From: Rhodospirillales bacterium
GTDB lineage: Bacteria > Pseudomonadota > Alphaproteobacteria > Reyranellales > Reyranellaceae
Direction of reading: 5' to 3'
DNA: 41,239 bases
NCBI GenBank assembly: GCA_009377525.1
Contig: WHTW01000062.1
Location: 1 to 41,239, forward strand
The position numbers were made by a program, and so were the translations under genes. This document shows positions 1 to 13,131 of this stretch, one piece after another; the first letter of the stretch is position 1, and every line of letters begins with the position of its first letter. The notes beneath the pieces are model-generated. The model ran no database searches and was not told where the DNA came from. It saw only the letters and a list, made by a program, of their open reading frames with translations.

Positions 1-2610
<2,610 letters not shown>

Positions 2611-2680
2611 CGGTGCGGGCAAGAATAGGCGATGCCGGGGATGATCGCATATGGCGATTAACCCCCAGCCTCGCCAGTCC

Positions 2681-2719
2681 GCAAATCAGGCCCGCAAATC
2701 AGGCCCGCAAATCAGGCAG
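2681..2719. repeat. three tandem 13-bp repeats
   Basis: The unit gcaaatcaggccc occurs at 2681-2693 and 2694-2706, with an imperfect third copy at 2707-2719. The third copy contains the stop codon of the MFS gene (2712-2714), so the array grew at, or ran into, the 3' end of that gene. It lies about 70 bases upstream of the uvrA start, between two genes on the same strand. Confidence 0.85.
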
Positions 2720-3956
2720 GCGCTGCTTGCAGTGCCTGCATTCTGGCCGTCGGGCGGTCGTTCATCAGCAACTGCATCGTGCCCGCAACCACGCCGACGA
2801 ACACGCCGATCTTCCAGGCAAGGTCGTAGGAGCCCATCAGATCAAAGAGATAGCCACCGCCCCAGGCGCCGAGGAAGGAGCCTGCCTGGTGGCTGAGGAA
2901 GGCGATGCCCGTGAGCGTCGACAGGTAGCGCAGGCCGAAGATCTGCACGACCAGGCCGTTTACCAGGGGAATCACGCCCAGCCAGAGCACGCCCATGGTG
3001 GCGCCGAACAGCACCACCGAGAGGGGCGTGGGCGGGAAAAGAAAGAACAGGGCCAGGGCGGCGGAGCGCCCCAGGTAGATGCCACCCAGCAGCAGGCGCT
3101 TGGGATATTTGTCGCCCAGCCAGCCGAACAGCCAGGAGCTCAGGATGTTGAAACCGCCGATCAGCATCAGCACCAGGGCGCTGTAGGACGCGTCCATGCC
3201 GCATTGCGCGAGGTAGGTCGGCAGGTGGGTCGTCAGGAACACGAGCTGCAGACCGCAAACGAAGAAGGCGATGGACATCACGACGTAGCCGGGATGCCGG
3301 CGCGCCTCGTGCAGCGCGCCCTTCAGGCTGAGGTCGCGGTCGGCCGTCCCGCTGTTGGGCAGCTTGTCGGCGCGGCTGCCGAGCCACGCGGCCGGCAGCA
3401 TGGCGATCGCCAGGATGGCGAAGGCCCACAGGCCGGCGCGCCAGCCATCGTGGTTCAACATGTAGGCCGCGATCGGCGCGGTCAGCATGGTGCCGACCGA
3501 GCCCGCCGCCGAAACGATGCCGAAGGCCAGTGTCCGCCGCGTCGGCTGCACGACGCGCGCGGCGATGTTGGCGGTGATGCCGGATGTCGTGCAGGCCAGC
3601 GCCACGCCGATCAGCACGCCCGCGCCCAGCACGATCGGCAAGGCGCCCTGTGCCGTCGCCGTCAGCACCACGCCCGCGATGAACAACAGGCTGCCGACCA
3701 GCGCGACCCCCCGTGTGCCGTGCTTGTCGGCGACGATGCCGGCAAAAGGCTGGCTCAGCCCCCAGGCGACCTGCTGCACGGAGATGGCCAGGGCGAAGTC
3801 CGAGATGGCGATGCCCAGTTCCTTGGAGGCGGGCGCCTGGAACAGGCCCAGGTTCTGCCGGATGCCCATGGCCAGGGTCATCATCAGGGCGGCCCCGCCC
3901 AGGATGGCGAAAGCCTGGCCGCGCGAGACCTGCGACACGTGAAAGGAACTACTCAT
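2712..3956 (-). CDS. MFS transporter, monocarboxylate/oxalate-formate-antiporter-like
   Basis: This is a 414-residue major facilitator superfamily permease, predicted in the inner membrane with 12 transmembrane segments. The ATG at 3956 (MSSSFHVSQVSRGQ) places a short cytoplasmic tail before helix 1 (AFAILGGAALMMTLAMGIRQ). A longer frame back to 3995 is open, but its extra residues are not membrane-like. The loop between helices 2 and 3 reads GIVADKHGTRGV, matching the MFS motif GxxxDxxGxR, and the equivalent loop in the second half reads GWLGDKYPKR. Overall it resembles the monocarboxylate porter subgroup, but the substrate cannot be told from sequence. It is divergent from ssb and lies upstream of uvrA on the same strand, splitting the uvrA-ssb pair commonly adjacent in Alphaproteobacteria. 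Confidence 0.88.
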   Translation of the reverse strand: MSSSFHVSQVSRGQAFAILGGAALMMTLAMGIRQNLGLFQAPASKELGIAISDFALAISVQQVAWGLSQPFAGIVADKHGTRGVALVGSLLFIAGVVLTATAQGALPIVLGAGVLIGVALACTTSGITANIAARVVQPTRRTLAFGIVSAAGSVGTMLTAPIAAYMLNHDGWRAGLWAFAILAIAMLPAAWLGSRADKLPNSGTADRDLSLKGALHEARRHPGYVVMSIAFFVCGLQLVFLTTHLPTYLAQCGMDASYSALVLMLIGGFNILSSWLFGWLGDKYPKRLLLGGIYLGRSAALALFFLFPPTPLSVVLFGATMGVLWLGVIPLVNGLVVQIFGLRYLSTLTGIAFLSHQAGSFLGAWGGGYLFDLMGSYDLAWKIGVFVGVVAGTMQLLMNDRPTARMQALQAAPA

Positions 3957-4134
3957 GGGGCGGGAGGATAGGGGAGGGTTTGCTCGGCCAACCAATGAAT
4001 TGTCGGCAGGGCAGCATGAGCGAAGTTCACTCTGTCAGGCCGCTACAACCCAAAATCGGTGGTTGCCCACAACGTCCCTGCGGTAGTTTGGCCGCCGTGA
4101 GGTAGGTGCCGCGTCCCGCGGCACCGGGAAAGCC

Positions 4135-4141
4135 AAGGAGG
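4135..4141 (+). promoter_or_regulatory. strong ribosome binding site of ssb
   Basis: A perfect AAGGAGG lies 5 bases before the ATG at 4147. It fixes the ssb start and is the strongest Shine-Dalgarno sequence I saw in the window. Confidence 0.8.
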
Positions 4142-4146
4142 CCCCC

Positions 4147-4629
4147 ATGGCGGGCAGCGTCAACAAAGTCATCCTGGTCGGCAATCTCGGCCGCGACCCC
4201 GAAGTGAGGTCCATGCAGGATGGCAGATCCATGGTGAACATGTCGGTGGCCACGTCGGATACGTGGCGCGATCGTCAGACCGGCGAGCGCAAGGAGCGCA
4301 CTGAATGGCACCGCGTCGTCATCTTCAACGAGAAGCTGGCGGAGGTCGCACAGAAGTTCGTGCGCAAGGGATCAAAGATCTATGTCGAGGGGCAGCTCTC
4401 GACGCGCAAATGGACCGACCAGAGCGGCCAGGAGCGCTACACGACCGAGGTCGTGATCCCGCGTTTCGGCGGCGCGCTCACCATGCTCGATGGCCGCAGC
4501 GGCGGTGGCGGCGAGGCGGGCGCTGGCGCCGGCACGGATGACGACATGGGCGGCGCTCCGCCGGCGAGCGGTGGCCGCCCGGCTGCGCGTGGCGGCAAGG
4601 CCGAGCTGGACGACGACATACCGTTCTAA
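4147..4629 (+). CDS. ssb: single-stranded DNA-binding protein SSB
   Basis: SSB coats single-stranded DNA during replication, recombination and repair and recruits partners through its C-terminal tip. The protein has 160 residues. The OB fold covers about residues 1-110, opening with [20 protein letters not shown] and including [30 protein letters not shown] flexible Gly/Ala-rich acidic linker follows, and the tail ends in DDDIPF, the canonical protein-interaction tip. Length and architecture are normal. The start is supported by a consensus Shine-Dalgarno at 4135-4141. It is divergent from the MFS gene and is followed by a 167-base gap with no clear signal. Confidence 0.98.
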   Translation: MAGSVNKVILVGNLGRDPEVRSMQDGRSMVNMSVATSDTWRDRQTGERKERTEWHRVVIFNEKLAEVAQKFVRKGSKIYVEGQLSTRKWTDQSGQERYTTEVVIPRFGGALTMLDGRSGGGGEAGAGAGTDDDMGGAPPASGGRPAARGGKAELDDDIPF

Positions 4630-4796
4630 GTCGTGGTGATAGAGCGCCTGACGACCGCCGATCACGCGGAAGTCGGGCGCCCCATGCCGAACGTTTGGGG
4701 CCGGTCGAATGGCCGCGCCTGCGACGGCGACCTGCCGGTCAACTTTGGTCTACGCTACTGGCGGTTCCGGCTGGACGTCGCCGGCGGGGGATGATC

Positions 4797-5813
4797 ATGG
4801 CCATTCGGCGCATCGCGGTGGAAGAAGCGTTCGTGACGCCGGAGATCATGGCGCAATGGCACGTCGTGCTGGCCGGCCGCGACGTCGAGCCCGGGTTCGC
4901 CAAGATGGGCGAATCCATCCTGGCGCAGACGCCCGCCAACAAGCCGTTGGACGACCGCCTGCTCGACATCGGTGCCGGCCGCATCGCCCACATGGATGCG
5001 GTCGGCGTCGACGTACACCTCCTTTCGCTCACCTCGCCGGGCGTGCAGGTGTTCGACGCGCCGCTGGCGATGCGGCTTGCGGCCGAATCGAACGACGCGC
5101 TCGCGGCTGCGGTGAAGGCCCATCCGACGCGGTTCGCGGGCTTGGCCGCCATCGCGCCCCAGGATCCGGCGGGGGCGGCACGGGAGATCGAGCGAGCCGC
5201 TCAGAAGCTTGGCCTCAGCGGTGTGATCATCAATTCCCATACGATGGGCGAGTATCTCGACGCGCCCAAGTACCGGCCCATCTTCGAGGCGGCCCAGTCG
5301 CAGGACATGCCGATCTATCTCCATCCGCGCGAGCCCGCGCCGTCGATGGTGACGCCGTACCTTGACTACGGCCTCTATTTCGCCGGCTGGGGTTTCGCCG
5401 CCGAGACCGGGCTCCACGCCATGCGACTGATCATGTCGGGAACGTTCGATCGCTTTCCCAGGCTCAGGATCGTGCTCGGCCACATGGGCGAAGGGCTACC
5501 CTTCTGGCTGCAGCGCATCGACAACCGCTACCTGCTCGAAGTGAAGATCGGTGCCGTCGACAAGCTTCCCAAGCTGCCGAGCCAGTACTTCCTCGATAAT
5601 TTCGTCATCACCACGGCCGGCGTCACGTCGATGCCGGCGCTGCGGCTCTGCCTCGACGTGCTCGGTGTCGAGCGCATCCTGTTCGCCGCCGATTTCCCCT
5701 ACGAGGACGACGCCGAGGCGGTGCGCTTCATGGATGACGCGCAAGTGACCGAGGATGAGCGGAGGCAGATCTACGAGACGAACGCCCGTCGGGTGTTCAA
5801 GCTGAAGGTTTAG
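4797..5813 (+). CDS. amidohydrolase-2 family metal enzyme, resorcylate/dihydroxybenzoate-decarboxylase-like
   Basis: This 338-residue protein belongs to the ACMSD / amidohydrolase-2 superfamily, whose members include gamma-resorcylate and 2,3-dihydroxybenzoate decarboxylases. Family metal ligands are visible: Glu9 in AVEEAF, His176 in YLHPREP, His229 in GHMGEGLPFWLQR and Asp299 in FAADFPYED. The segment INSHTMGEYLD also matches that decarboxylase group. I chose the ATG at 4797 because a GGGG run lies 6 bases upstream and the protein then begins MAIRRIAVEEAF, as in relatives. An ATG two codons earlier (4791) and a longer frame from 4695 are also open. The next gene starts 5 bases after the stop, so they are probably co-transcribed. 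Whether it decarboxylates an aromatic acid or hydrolyses a lactone or amide cannot be told. Confidence 0.85.
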   Translation: MAIRRIAVEEAFVTPEIMAQWHVVLAGRDVEPGFAKMGESILAQTPANKPLDDRLLDIGAGRIAHMDAVGVDVHLLSLTSPGVQVFDAPLAMRLAAESNDALAAAVKAHPTRFAGLAAIAPQDPAGAAREIERAAQKLGLSGVIINSHTMGEYLDAPKYRPIFEAAQSQDMPIYLHPREPAPSMVTPYLDYGLYFAGWGFAAETGLHAMRLIMSGTFDRFPRLRIVLGHMGEGLPFWLQRIDNRYLLEVKIGAVDKLPKLPSQYFLDNFVITTAGVTSMPALRLCLDVLGVERILFAADFPYEDDAEAVRFMDDAQVTEDERRQIYETNARRVFKLKV

Positions 5814-5818
5814 TCGCC

Positions 5819-6589
5819 ATGGCCCGGATCTGGTACCAAAGCTTCGTCCATCCCGTCGAACAGGCGCCCTACATAGAGCGCCTGCAGGCCATGCTGACCA
5901 AGGTTGCCGCACCCGGCGTCAGCTTCGAGGTCCATGGCCTCGATCCGCCGGACCATTCGTTCCATGCGCTGACCGAGTTCCGCTGCGCCGCTCAGGTCAT
6001 CGGCAATGCGCTGGCCGCCGAGAAGGCGGGCTACGACGCCTTCGTGATCGGCCATTTCCAGGAACCCGGCCTGATCGAAATCCGCGGCGCCGTCGACATC
6101 CCGGTGATCGGCCTCGGCGAGGCCAACCTGCTGGCCGCGTTGAGCATGGCCGGCCGGCTGGGCCTGGTGACCATCGATCCGATCTTCGTGCCGTGGCACG
6201 ACCGGCAGATCCGCATGCATGGGCTTGGCGAGCGCTTCGCCGGCACGGTGGCGCTCAAGATGAACCTGCCGTCCTTCATGAAGGCCTTCACCGACGAGAC
6301 GGCCTACGCACAGGTGCGTGCCCAGTTCGTGGCGCAGGTGAAGCCGCTGATCGAGGCCGGTGCCGAGGTGATCATTCCGGCCGGCGGCCTGCCCATGCTG
6401 CTGTTCGCGCGCGAAAGCCCGTTCGTCATCGACGATGCGCCGGTGCTGAACGGCATCGCCATCGTCGCCAAAGCGGCCGAGATGGCGCTGTCGCTGCGCG
6501 CGATCACCAACGTCGTCGTCAGCCGCCGCGGCACCTACGCCAAGGCACTGCCGGCGGCGATCAGCGAATTCCAGGCGCGGCTGCGCTAG
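5819..6589 (+). CDS. Asp/Glu/hydantoin racemase-family protein lacking both catalytic cysteines
   Basis: This 256-residue protein has the two-domain fold signature of the Asp/Glu/hydantoin racemase superfamily (DAFVIGHFQEPGL, VDIPVIGLGEANL, RLGLVTID, AEVIIPAGG). The superfamily normally uses two cysteines as paired acid/base catalysts, one in a GCFxDPG-type loop and one in a GCAG-type loop. Here the first position is His79 and the second is Ala188. The only cysteine is Cys56, which lies elsewhere. It is therefore unlikely to be a classical racemase; it may be an isomerase or lyase with altered chemistry, or a binding protein. It starts 5 bases after the amidohydrolase and ends 6 bases before the next gene, suggesting one operon acting on a shared substrate. 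Confidence 0.82.
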   Translation: MARIWYQSFVHPVEQAPYIERLQAMLTKVAAPGVSFEVHGLDPPDHSFHALTEFRCAAQVIGNALAAEKAGYDAFVIGHFQEPGLIEIRGAVDIPVIGLGEANLLAALSMAGRLGLVTIDPIFVPWHDRQIRMHGLGERFAGTVALKMNLPSFMKAFTDETAYAQVRAQFVAQVKPLIEAGAEVIIPAGGLPMLLFARESPFVIDDAPVLNGIAIVAKAAEMALSLRAITNVVVSRRGTYAKALPAAISEFQARLR

Positions 6590-6595
6590 CGGCGC

Positions 6596-8197
6596 GTGCG
6601 CGTCCTTGTCCTCGGCGGCACCGGCGTCTTCGGCAGCAGGCTCTGCCGTCTGCTCGCCACCGATCCCGGGATCGCGCTCACCATTGCAGCCCGCGACCGC
6701 GCCGCCGTCGACGCGCTGGCGCGCGAGCTCGGCGTCGAGGGACGTGCCTTCGACTGGCGCCGCCATCTCGACCGCGTGCTTGGCGAGGGCGCCCACGATC
6801 TGGTGGTCCACATCGCCGGACCTTTCCAGGGGCAGGACTATGCCGCGGCCGAGCTCTGCATCCGCCACGGCGTTCACTATGTCGATCTCGCCGACGATTC
6901 GGTCTTCGTGCGCGGCATCGATCGTCTGGCCGAGGCGGCGCTGAAAGCGAATGTTCTGGTCTGCTCGGGGGCCAGCACCGTGCCTGCCATCACCGGTGCG
7001 GTCGTCGAGGAAGCGCTGAAGACCGGACCGGTAGAGCGCGTCGCCTTCGGCATCATGCCCGGCAACGATGCGCCGCGCGGCCCGGCCCTGGTGGCGGCAA
7101 TCCTGGGCGGCGTGGGCAGGCCGATCGCCGAGCAGCCCGGCCGGCATGTCTGGAGCGACCTGCGTCGCATGAGGCTGCCGGGGCTGGGCAGGCGCTGGGT
7201 CGCCGCCTGCGACCTGCCGGAGCCCGTCCTGTTCGCTCAACGCTTCGGCATTCGCGACACTTACGCCGGCGCCGGGATGGAACTGTCGATCCTCCATGTC
7301 GGGCTGTGGTCGCTGACGTGGCTGGTCCGCGGCCGGCTGCTGCGGTCCTTGGCGCCCGCCGCGCCGCTCCTGGCGCGCATCGCCGATCGTCTGCGCTTTC
7401 TCGGCACGGATCGCGGGGGCCTGCGCATGGAACTGCACGCCGAATCGCAAGATCGGGTGTGGTGCCTGATTGCGGAGGGCGGCGACGGCCCCTTTGTCCC
7501 GGTCACGCCGGCGGCGGCACTGGTCCGCAAGCTGGTGCGCGGCGCGTCGTTCCGAGGCGCCATGCCGTGCCTGGGCTTGTTGACGCTGGCGGAAATCGAA
7601 GCCGAGTGGCGGCAGGCCGGCCTGCGCATCGCCGCCGGCTGGGGCGAGGGCGGCGTCGATCTTCGTCCGTCGCTGTACCGGCGCGCGCTCGGACCCGCCT
7701 ACGACCGCCAATCGCGCGCCGGGCAGGCGCTGCACGATGCGGGTCCATCGCATTGGCAGGGGCGCTGCGCGGTCGCGGGTGCCGAGACAGCGGCAGGACG
7801 CTTCCTTGCCTGGTTGTTCCAGCTGCCCACGGCGACCGAAGACGCAGCCGTCGCCGTCGAGTTCGAGACGTCGGGCGGCGGTGAGGTCTGGACGCGACGG
7901 ATCGGCGGTCGGGCCATGCAGTCCCGGCAGTTCATCGGCGTGCGCAAGCCGCCGGGCTGGATCGTCGAGCGGTTCGGCGTCCTCGACTTCGATCTCGAGG
8001 TGCGCGTCGCCGAGCAGCGGCTCGCGCTGACGATGTGCGGCATGAGGTGCTGCGGCCTGCCTCTGCCGCGCAAGCTATGGCCGGCGATCGAGGCGTCCGA
8101 ATCGGAGCAGGAGGGGCGCTTCCGCTTCGACGTGCAGGTCGGCCTGCCGCTGGTCGGCCGGCTGGTTCGCTACCGGGGGTGGCTCACAGATCGATGA
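6596..8197 (+). CDS. saccharopine-dehydrogenase-like NAD(P)-binding protein with C-terminal DUF4166
   Basis: The 533-residue protein begins at a GTG with RVLVLGGTGVFGSRLCRLL, a Rossmann-fold dinucleotide-binding motif (GGTGVFG) of the saccharopine dehydrogenase / short-chain reductase type. Residues of about 1-340 form that oxidoreductase-like part. From about residue 370 the sequence resembles DUF4166 (FLAWLFQLP, RRIGGRAMQSRQF, MCGMRCCGLPLP). Two-domain proteins of this type are known, but the reaction is not established. The start lies 6 bases after the racemase-like gene. The last four codons overlap the left copy of a 26-bp direct repeat (8186-8211), which on the opposite strand reads like the C-terminus of the DCC-family gene at 9003. 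Confidence 0.85.
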   Translation: MRVLVLGGTGVFGSRLCRLLATDPGIALTIAARDRAAVDALARELGVEGRAFDWRRHLDRVLGEGAHDLVVHIAGPFQGQDYAAAELCIRHGVHYVDLADDSVFVRGIDRLAEAALKANVLVCSGASTVPAITGAVVEEALKTGPVERVAFGIMPGNDAPRGPALVAAILGGVGRPIAEQPGRHVWSDLRRMRLPGLGRRWVAACDLPEPVLFAQRFGIRDTYAGAGMELSILHVGLWSLTWLVRGRLLRSLAPAAPLLARIADRLRFLGTDRGGLRMELHAESQDRVWCLIAEGGDGPFVPVTPAAALVRKLVRGASFRGAMPCLGLLTLAEIEAEWRQAGLRIAAGWGEGGVDLRPSLYRRALGPAYDRQSRAGQALHDAGPSHWQGRCAVAGAETAAGRFLAWLFQLPTATEDAAVAVEFETSGGGEVWTRRIGGRAMQSRQFIGVRKPPGWIVERFGVLDFDLEVRVAEQRLALTMCGMRCCGLPLPRKLWPAIEASESEQEGRFRFDVQVGLPLVGRLVRYRGWLTDR

Positions 8198-8211
8198 AGC
8201 GATCGCGCGTC
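8186..8211. repeat. 26-bp direct repeat, left copy
   Basis: This copy matches 9005-9030 at 23 of 26 positions; the three differences are all G here versus A there. It covers the stop of the DUF4166 gene. On the minus strand it reads TRDRFIDL followed by a stop (at 8184), nearly the same as the C-terminus of the DCC-family gene (MRDRFIDL). The two copies bracket the unknown gene 8304-8966. Confidence 0.85.
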
Positions 8212-8303
8212 AGGGCGACGATCCGCGGCAACGACACAAGGTGGGCGCGCGGCGGTGATTCCGGCCGCGATCCGTGTCATCGTGTCGGGCGGAGGAACCG
8301 GCC

Positions 8304-8966
8304 ATGGCGCTCACTCCGACCTTGATCATCGAACGGCGACGCGCCGCCCTCGTTGCCGAGTGGAAACAAAACCCGCTCATCGTCGTGCAGGTGGAGTCGC
8401 CCGCCGTGCTTCCGGTGCTGACCTTCCTCGACGATCGTGGCCAAGGAGCAGGCGTCGGTGCCGTCGGCAGGCGCAACCAGACCAACACGGTGATCGTGTC
8501 GCGCGCCGGCGATCCGGACCGCAACGCCAGTGTCTGGGTCAAAGCGAGCTACACGGGATATCGCACCGCATATATCGGCTTTCTCAACCACGTCTACGGA
8601 ACGCAGGCCACGACCGCCGACCTCGCGGGCTACGACGTCGACCATCTGCTCAACCGCGCCCGCAGCCCGGGCGGCGCCGGCTACATCCGCATCGAGGCCG
8701 TCAATTCGGCGGTCAACCAGGCCTGGGGACGGCTGTTCGAGAAGGCGGCGAGCAACCCGGCCTTCTTCGCCAACCAACACCGGCTGCGGCGAACCTTGAG
8801 CTGGACGATCTGCGCCAAGCTCGCCAACCGGCTTCCGCCGAACGGCCCGAACGACGTCGGCGGCATCAATCAGCTGGCCGCCTATTTCCAGACGCTCGGC
8901 ATGGACGCCAACGAGGCGCGCGAGGGGCTGACGTCGATGCTGAGCTTCGCCTACGGCATGCGCTGA
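8304..8966 (+). CDS. unknown protein with a DVDHL motif, possibly HNH-nuclease-like
   Basis: This 220-residue soluble protein was not recognised. The start at 8304 is supported by GGAGGA at 8291-8296, 7 bases upstream. A frame back to 8274 is open but has no such site. The middle of the protein reads GYDVDHLLNRA, then about 15 residues later YIRIEAVNSAVNQAWG. A D-h-DH-h strand followed by an Asn-rich turn and helix is reminiscent of His-Asn-His type nuclease folds and some polymorphic-toxin domains, but this rests on pattern only. There is no signal peptide or transmembrane segment. The gene is bracketed by a 26-bp direct repeat and separates two genes whose tails match that repeat, so it may be a late arrival. 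Confidence 0.65.
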   Translation: MALTPTLIIERRRAALVAEWKQNPLIVVQVESPAVLPVLTFLDDRGQGAGVGAVGRRNQTNTVIVSRAGDPDRNASVWVKASYTGYRTAYIGFLNHVYGTQATTADLAGYDVDHLLNRARSPGGAGYIRIEAVNSAVNQAWGRLFEKAASNPAFFANQHRLRRTLSWTICAKLANRLPPNGPNDVGGINQLAAYFQTLGMDANEAREGLTSMLSFAYGMR

Positions 8967-9002
8967 CCCGGCGGCTGGTTGCCAGGACCTTTCGCCGTCG
9001 AC

Positions 9003-9434
9003 CTACAAATCGATGAAACGATCGCGCATCTGGGGCGTAGGCACGAAGCAGCTTGGTCGGCGCCCGAACCAGCGATATCGGTTGCGTGCGACGAGGTCGT
9101 AAAGCGGATCGCGCAGGAAGGCCGGGATCAGAAGCAGAGGCTGAAGACATCGTACCGGTCCACGAAGATGGCGCAGCGAGCGCAGGACGGCGGCCGACCG
9201 CACATACACTTCGTCACCATCGAAAAGCAGGATCGTCCGGTCGAACGTGCCGTCCGGCAGGCCGAGTTCCGTCAGCGCGTGCCGACCCAGCGCCGACTGC
9301 GCGCTGGCGAACTTCAGCCGGCCGTCCGGGTCGCGCGCCAGGCAGAAGGCGACGAAGCCGCTGCACAGCACGCAATAGCCGTCGAAGAAGTAAAGCGGCT
9401 GCGGCAGGTCGCCGAGGGCCGTCGGCAACTTCAC
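9003..9434 (-). CDS. DCC-family (DUF393) thiol-disulfide oxidoreductase-like protein
   Basis: This 143-residue protein belongs to the DUF393 / YuxK family, named for its DxxCxxC motif. That motif is present as FFDGYCVLCSGFV (Asp18, Cys21, Cys24 counting from the GTG). The C-terminal part with NRYRWFGRRPSCFVPTP is also typical. The GTG start at 9434 overlaps the TGA stop of the HAD gene by 4 bases (GTGA), which supports both the start and translational coupling. The last codons lie in the right copy of the 26-bp repeat (9005-9030). Biochemical function of the family is poorly known; a redox role is inferred from the CxxC. Confidence 0.88.
   Translation of the reverse strand: MKLPTALGDLPQPLYFFDGYCVLCSGFVAFCLARDPDGRLKFASAQSALGRHALTELGLPDGTFDRTILLFDGDEVYVRSAAVLRSLRHLRGPVRCLQPLLLIPAFLRDPLYDLVARNRYRWFGRRPSCFVPTPQMRDRFIDL
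9005..9030. repeat. 26-bp direct repeat, right copy
   Basis: This copy matches 8186-8211 at 23 of 26 positions. It encodes the last codons of the DCC-family gene on the minus strand. Just upstream, 8962-8979 shows weaker similarity (14 of 18, including cggctggtt) to the DUF4166 tail at about 8152-8169. The duplicated segment may therefore once have been longer. Confidence 0.8.
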
Positions 9435-10084
9435 GCGGGCAGGCCGAGGGTGCGCAGGGCTTCCACTGTCTCGGCCGCCGAACGGTGATGGACGGCGTGC
9501 ATGCCGAAGGCGCGCGCGCCCTCGACATTGGGCAGGTTGTCGTCGATCAGCACGGCCTGCCCGGGCTGGAAGCCGCCGGTGCGGCAGACCAGATCGTAGA
9601 TCGCCGCGTCGGGCTTGAGGCAGCGCACGGCGCCCGAGACGACGTAGTCGCGAAAGCGGCCGATGAAACGATGCCGGCGCCGACCGGGGCCGCGCAGCCA
9701 GGCGTCGAGGAAGCCCGGCGCGTTGGACAGCAGGTAAAGCGGCGTTCCTGCCCCGTGCAGCCGCTCGACGAGGTCTGCCATCTCGGGGAAGGGATATTCC
9801 AGCATCTCGTCGAAGCGGCCGTAGAAGGCCTCGATCAGGGCTTCCTGGTCGGGATGCTCGGCCTTGAGCCGTCGCGTCGCCTCGGCTGGATCGCCGCCCG
9901 CATCCTGCAGGTTGTGCCACGGCGTGGTGGTTACAGTGGCCAGGAAGCGCTCCATCTCCTGCGGATCGGCAATCAGCTTGCGGTAGAGGTGCCGCGGGTT
10001 CCAGTCGAGCAGCACGCCGCCCATGTCGAAGACCGCTACCGTAGGGGCCGAAAGGCCTGATTTTTGGGCTGTTTTGGGGGTCAT
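9431..10084 (-). CDS. HAD-superfamily hydrolase, YihX-like
   Basis: This 217-residue HAD-like hydrolase of subfamily IA is likely a small-molecule phosphatase or dehalogenase-type enzyme. Motif I is VAVFDMGGVLLDWNP, with nucleophile Asp20; the usual second aspartate is Gly22, as in YihX-type members (DLGN). Motif II is LYLLSNAP, a lysine lies in CLKPD, and motif IV is AVLIDDNLPNVEGA. Length is normal. The ATG at 10084 is preceded by a plausible promoter on the minus strand (10118-10146). It overlaps the DCC-family gene by 4 bases, so the two form an operon. Substrate unknown. Confidence 0.88.
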   Translation of the reverse strand: MTPKTAQKSGLSAPTVAVFDMGGVLLDWNPRHLYRKLIADPQEMERFLATVTTTPWHNLQDAGGDPAEATRRLKAEHPDQEALIEAFYGRFDEMLEYPFPEMADLVERLHGAGTPLYLLSNAPGFLDAWLRGPGRRRHRFIGRFRDYVVSGAVRCLKPDAAIYDLVCRTGGFQPGQAVLIDDNLPNVEGARAFGMHAVHHRSAAETVEALRTLGLPA

Positions 10085-10117
10085 TTCGGGGCCTTTTCGA
10101 GGGGCGTTTTCACCGTC

Positions 10118-10146
10118 AATTTAGTCAGTAAAATCAATAAGTTAAA
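10118..10146 (-). promoter_or_regulatory. putative sigma-70 promoter of the HAD/DCC operon
   Basis: Reading the minus strand, TTTAAC (10141-10146) is followed after 17 bases by TAAATT (10118-10123). It lies in an AT-rich stretch unlike its surroundings, about 34 bases upstream of the HAD start codon. Found by eye; no experimental support. Confidence 0.45.
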
Positions 10147-10170
10147 GTCCGGTCTCGCGAGCGATTTTTG

Positions 10171-10199
10171 TTGGTCTTGGCGGGCCGTTTTGCTAGGGT
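10171..10199 (+). promoter_or_regulatory. putative sigma-70 promoter of gyrA
   Basis: TTGGTC (10171-10176), a 17-base spacer and TAGGGT (10194-10199) lie 60 bases before the gyrA start. This sits back to back with the HAD promoter, 24 bases apart. Confidence 0.4.
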
Positions 10200-10259
10200 G
10201 CACTTTCGTTCCGCCGGGCCCTCTGGCAGGGCCACAAAAGCGAGCAAAACCAGGTTTCC

Positions 10260-13061
<2,802 letters not shown>

Positions 13062-13131
13062 GGACCTCCCGTGTCGCTAAGACTTCGCCGCCGCTCAGGG
13101 CGCACCATCACTGGGGAAGTTGGGGGCAGAC

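Noticed and set aside
4025..4039. Possible SOS/LexA box (GTTC) between the MFS gene and ssb
   Set aside because: The second half-site is CAGG instead of GTTC at the 7-base spacing. No other match lies upstream of uvrA or ssb.
4063..4089. ssb promoter TTGCCC / TAGTTT
   Set aside because: The spacer is only 15 bases and the match is poor.
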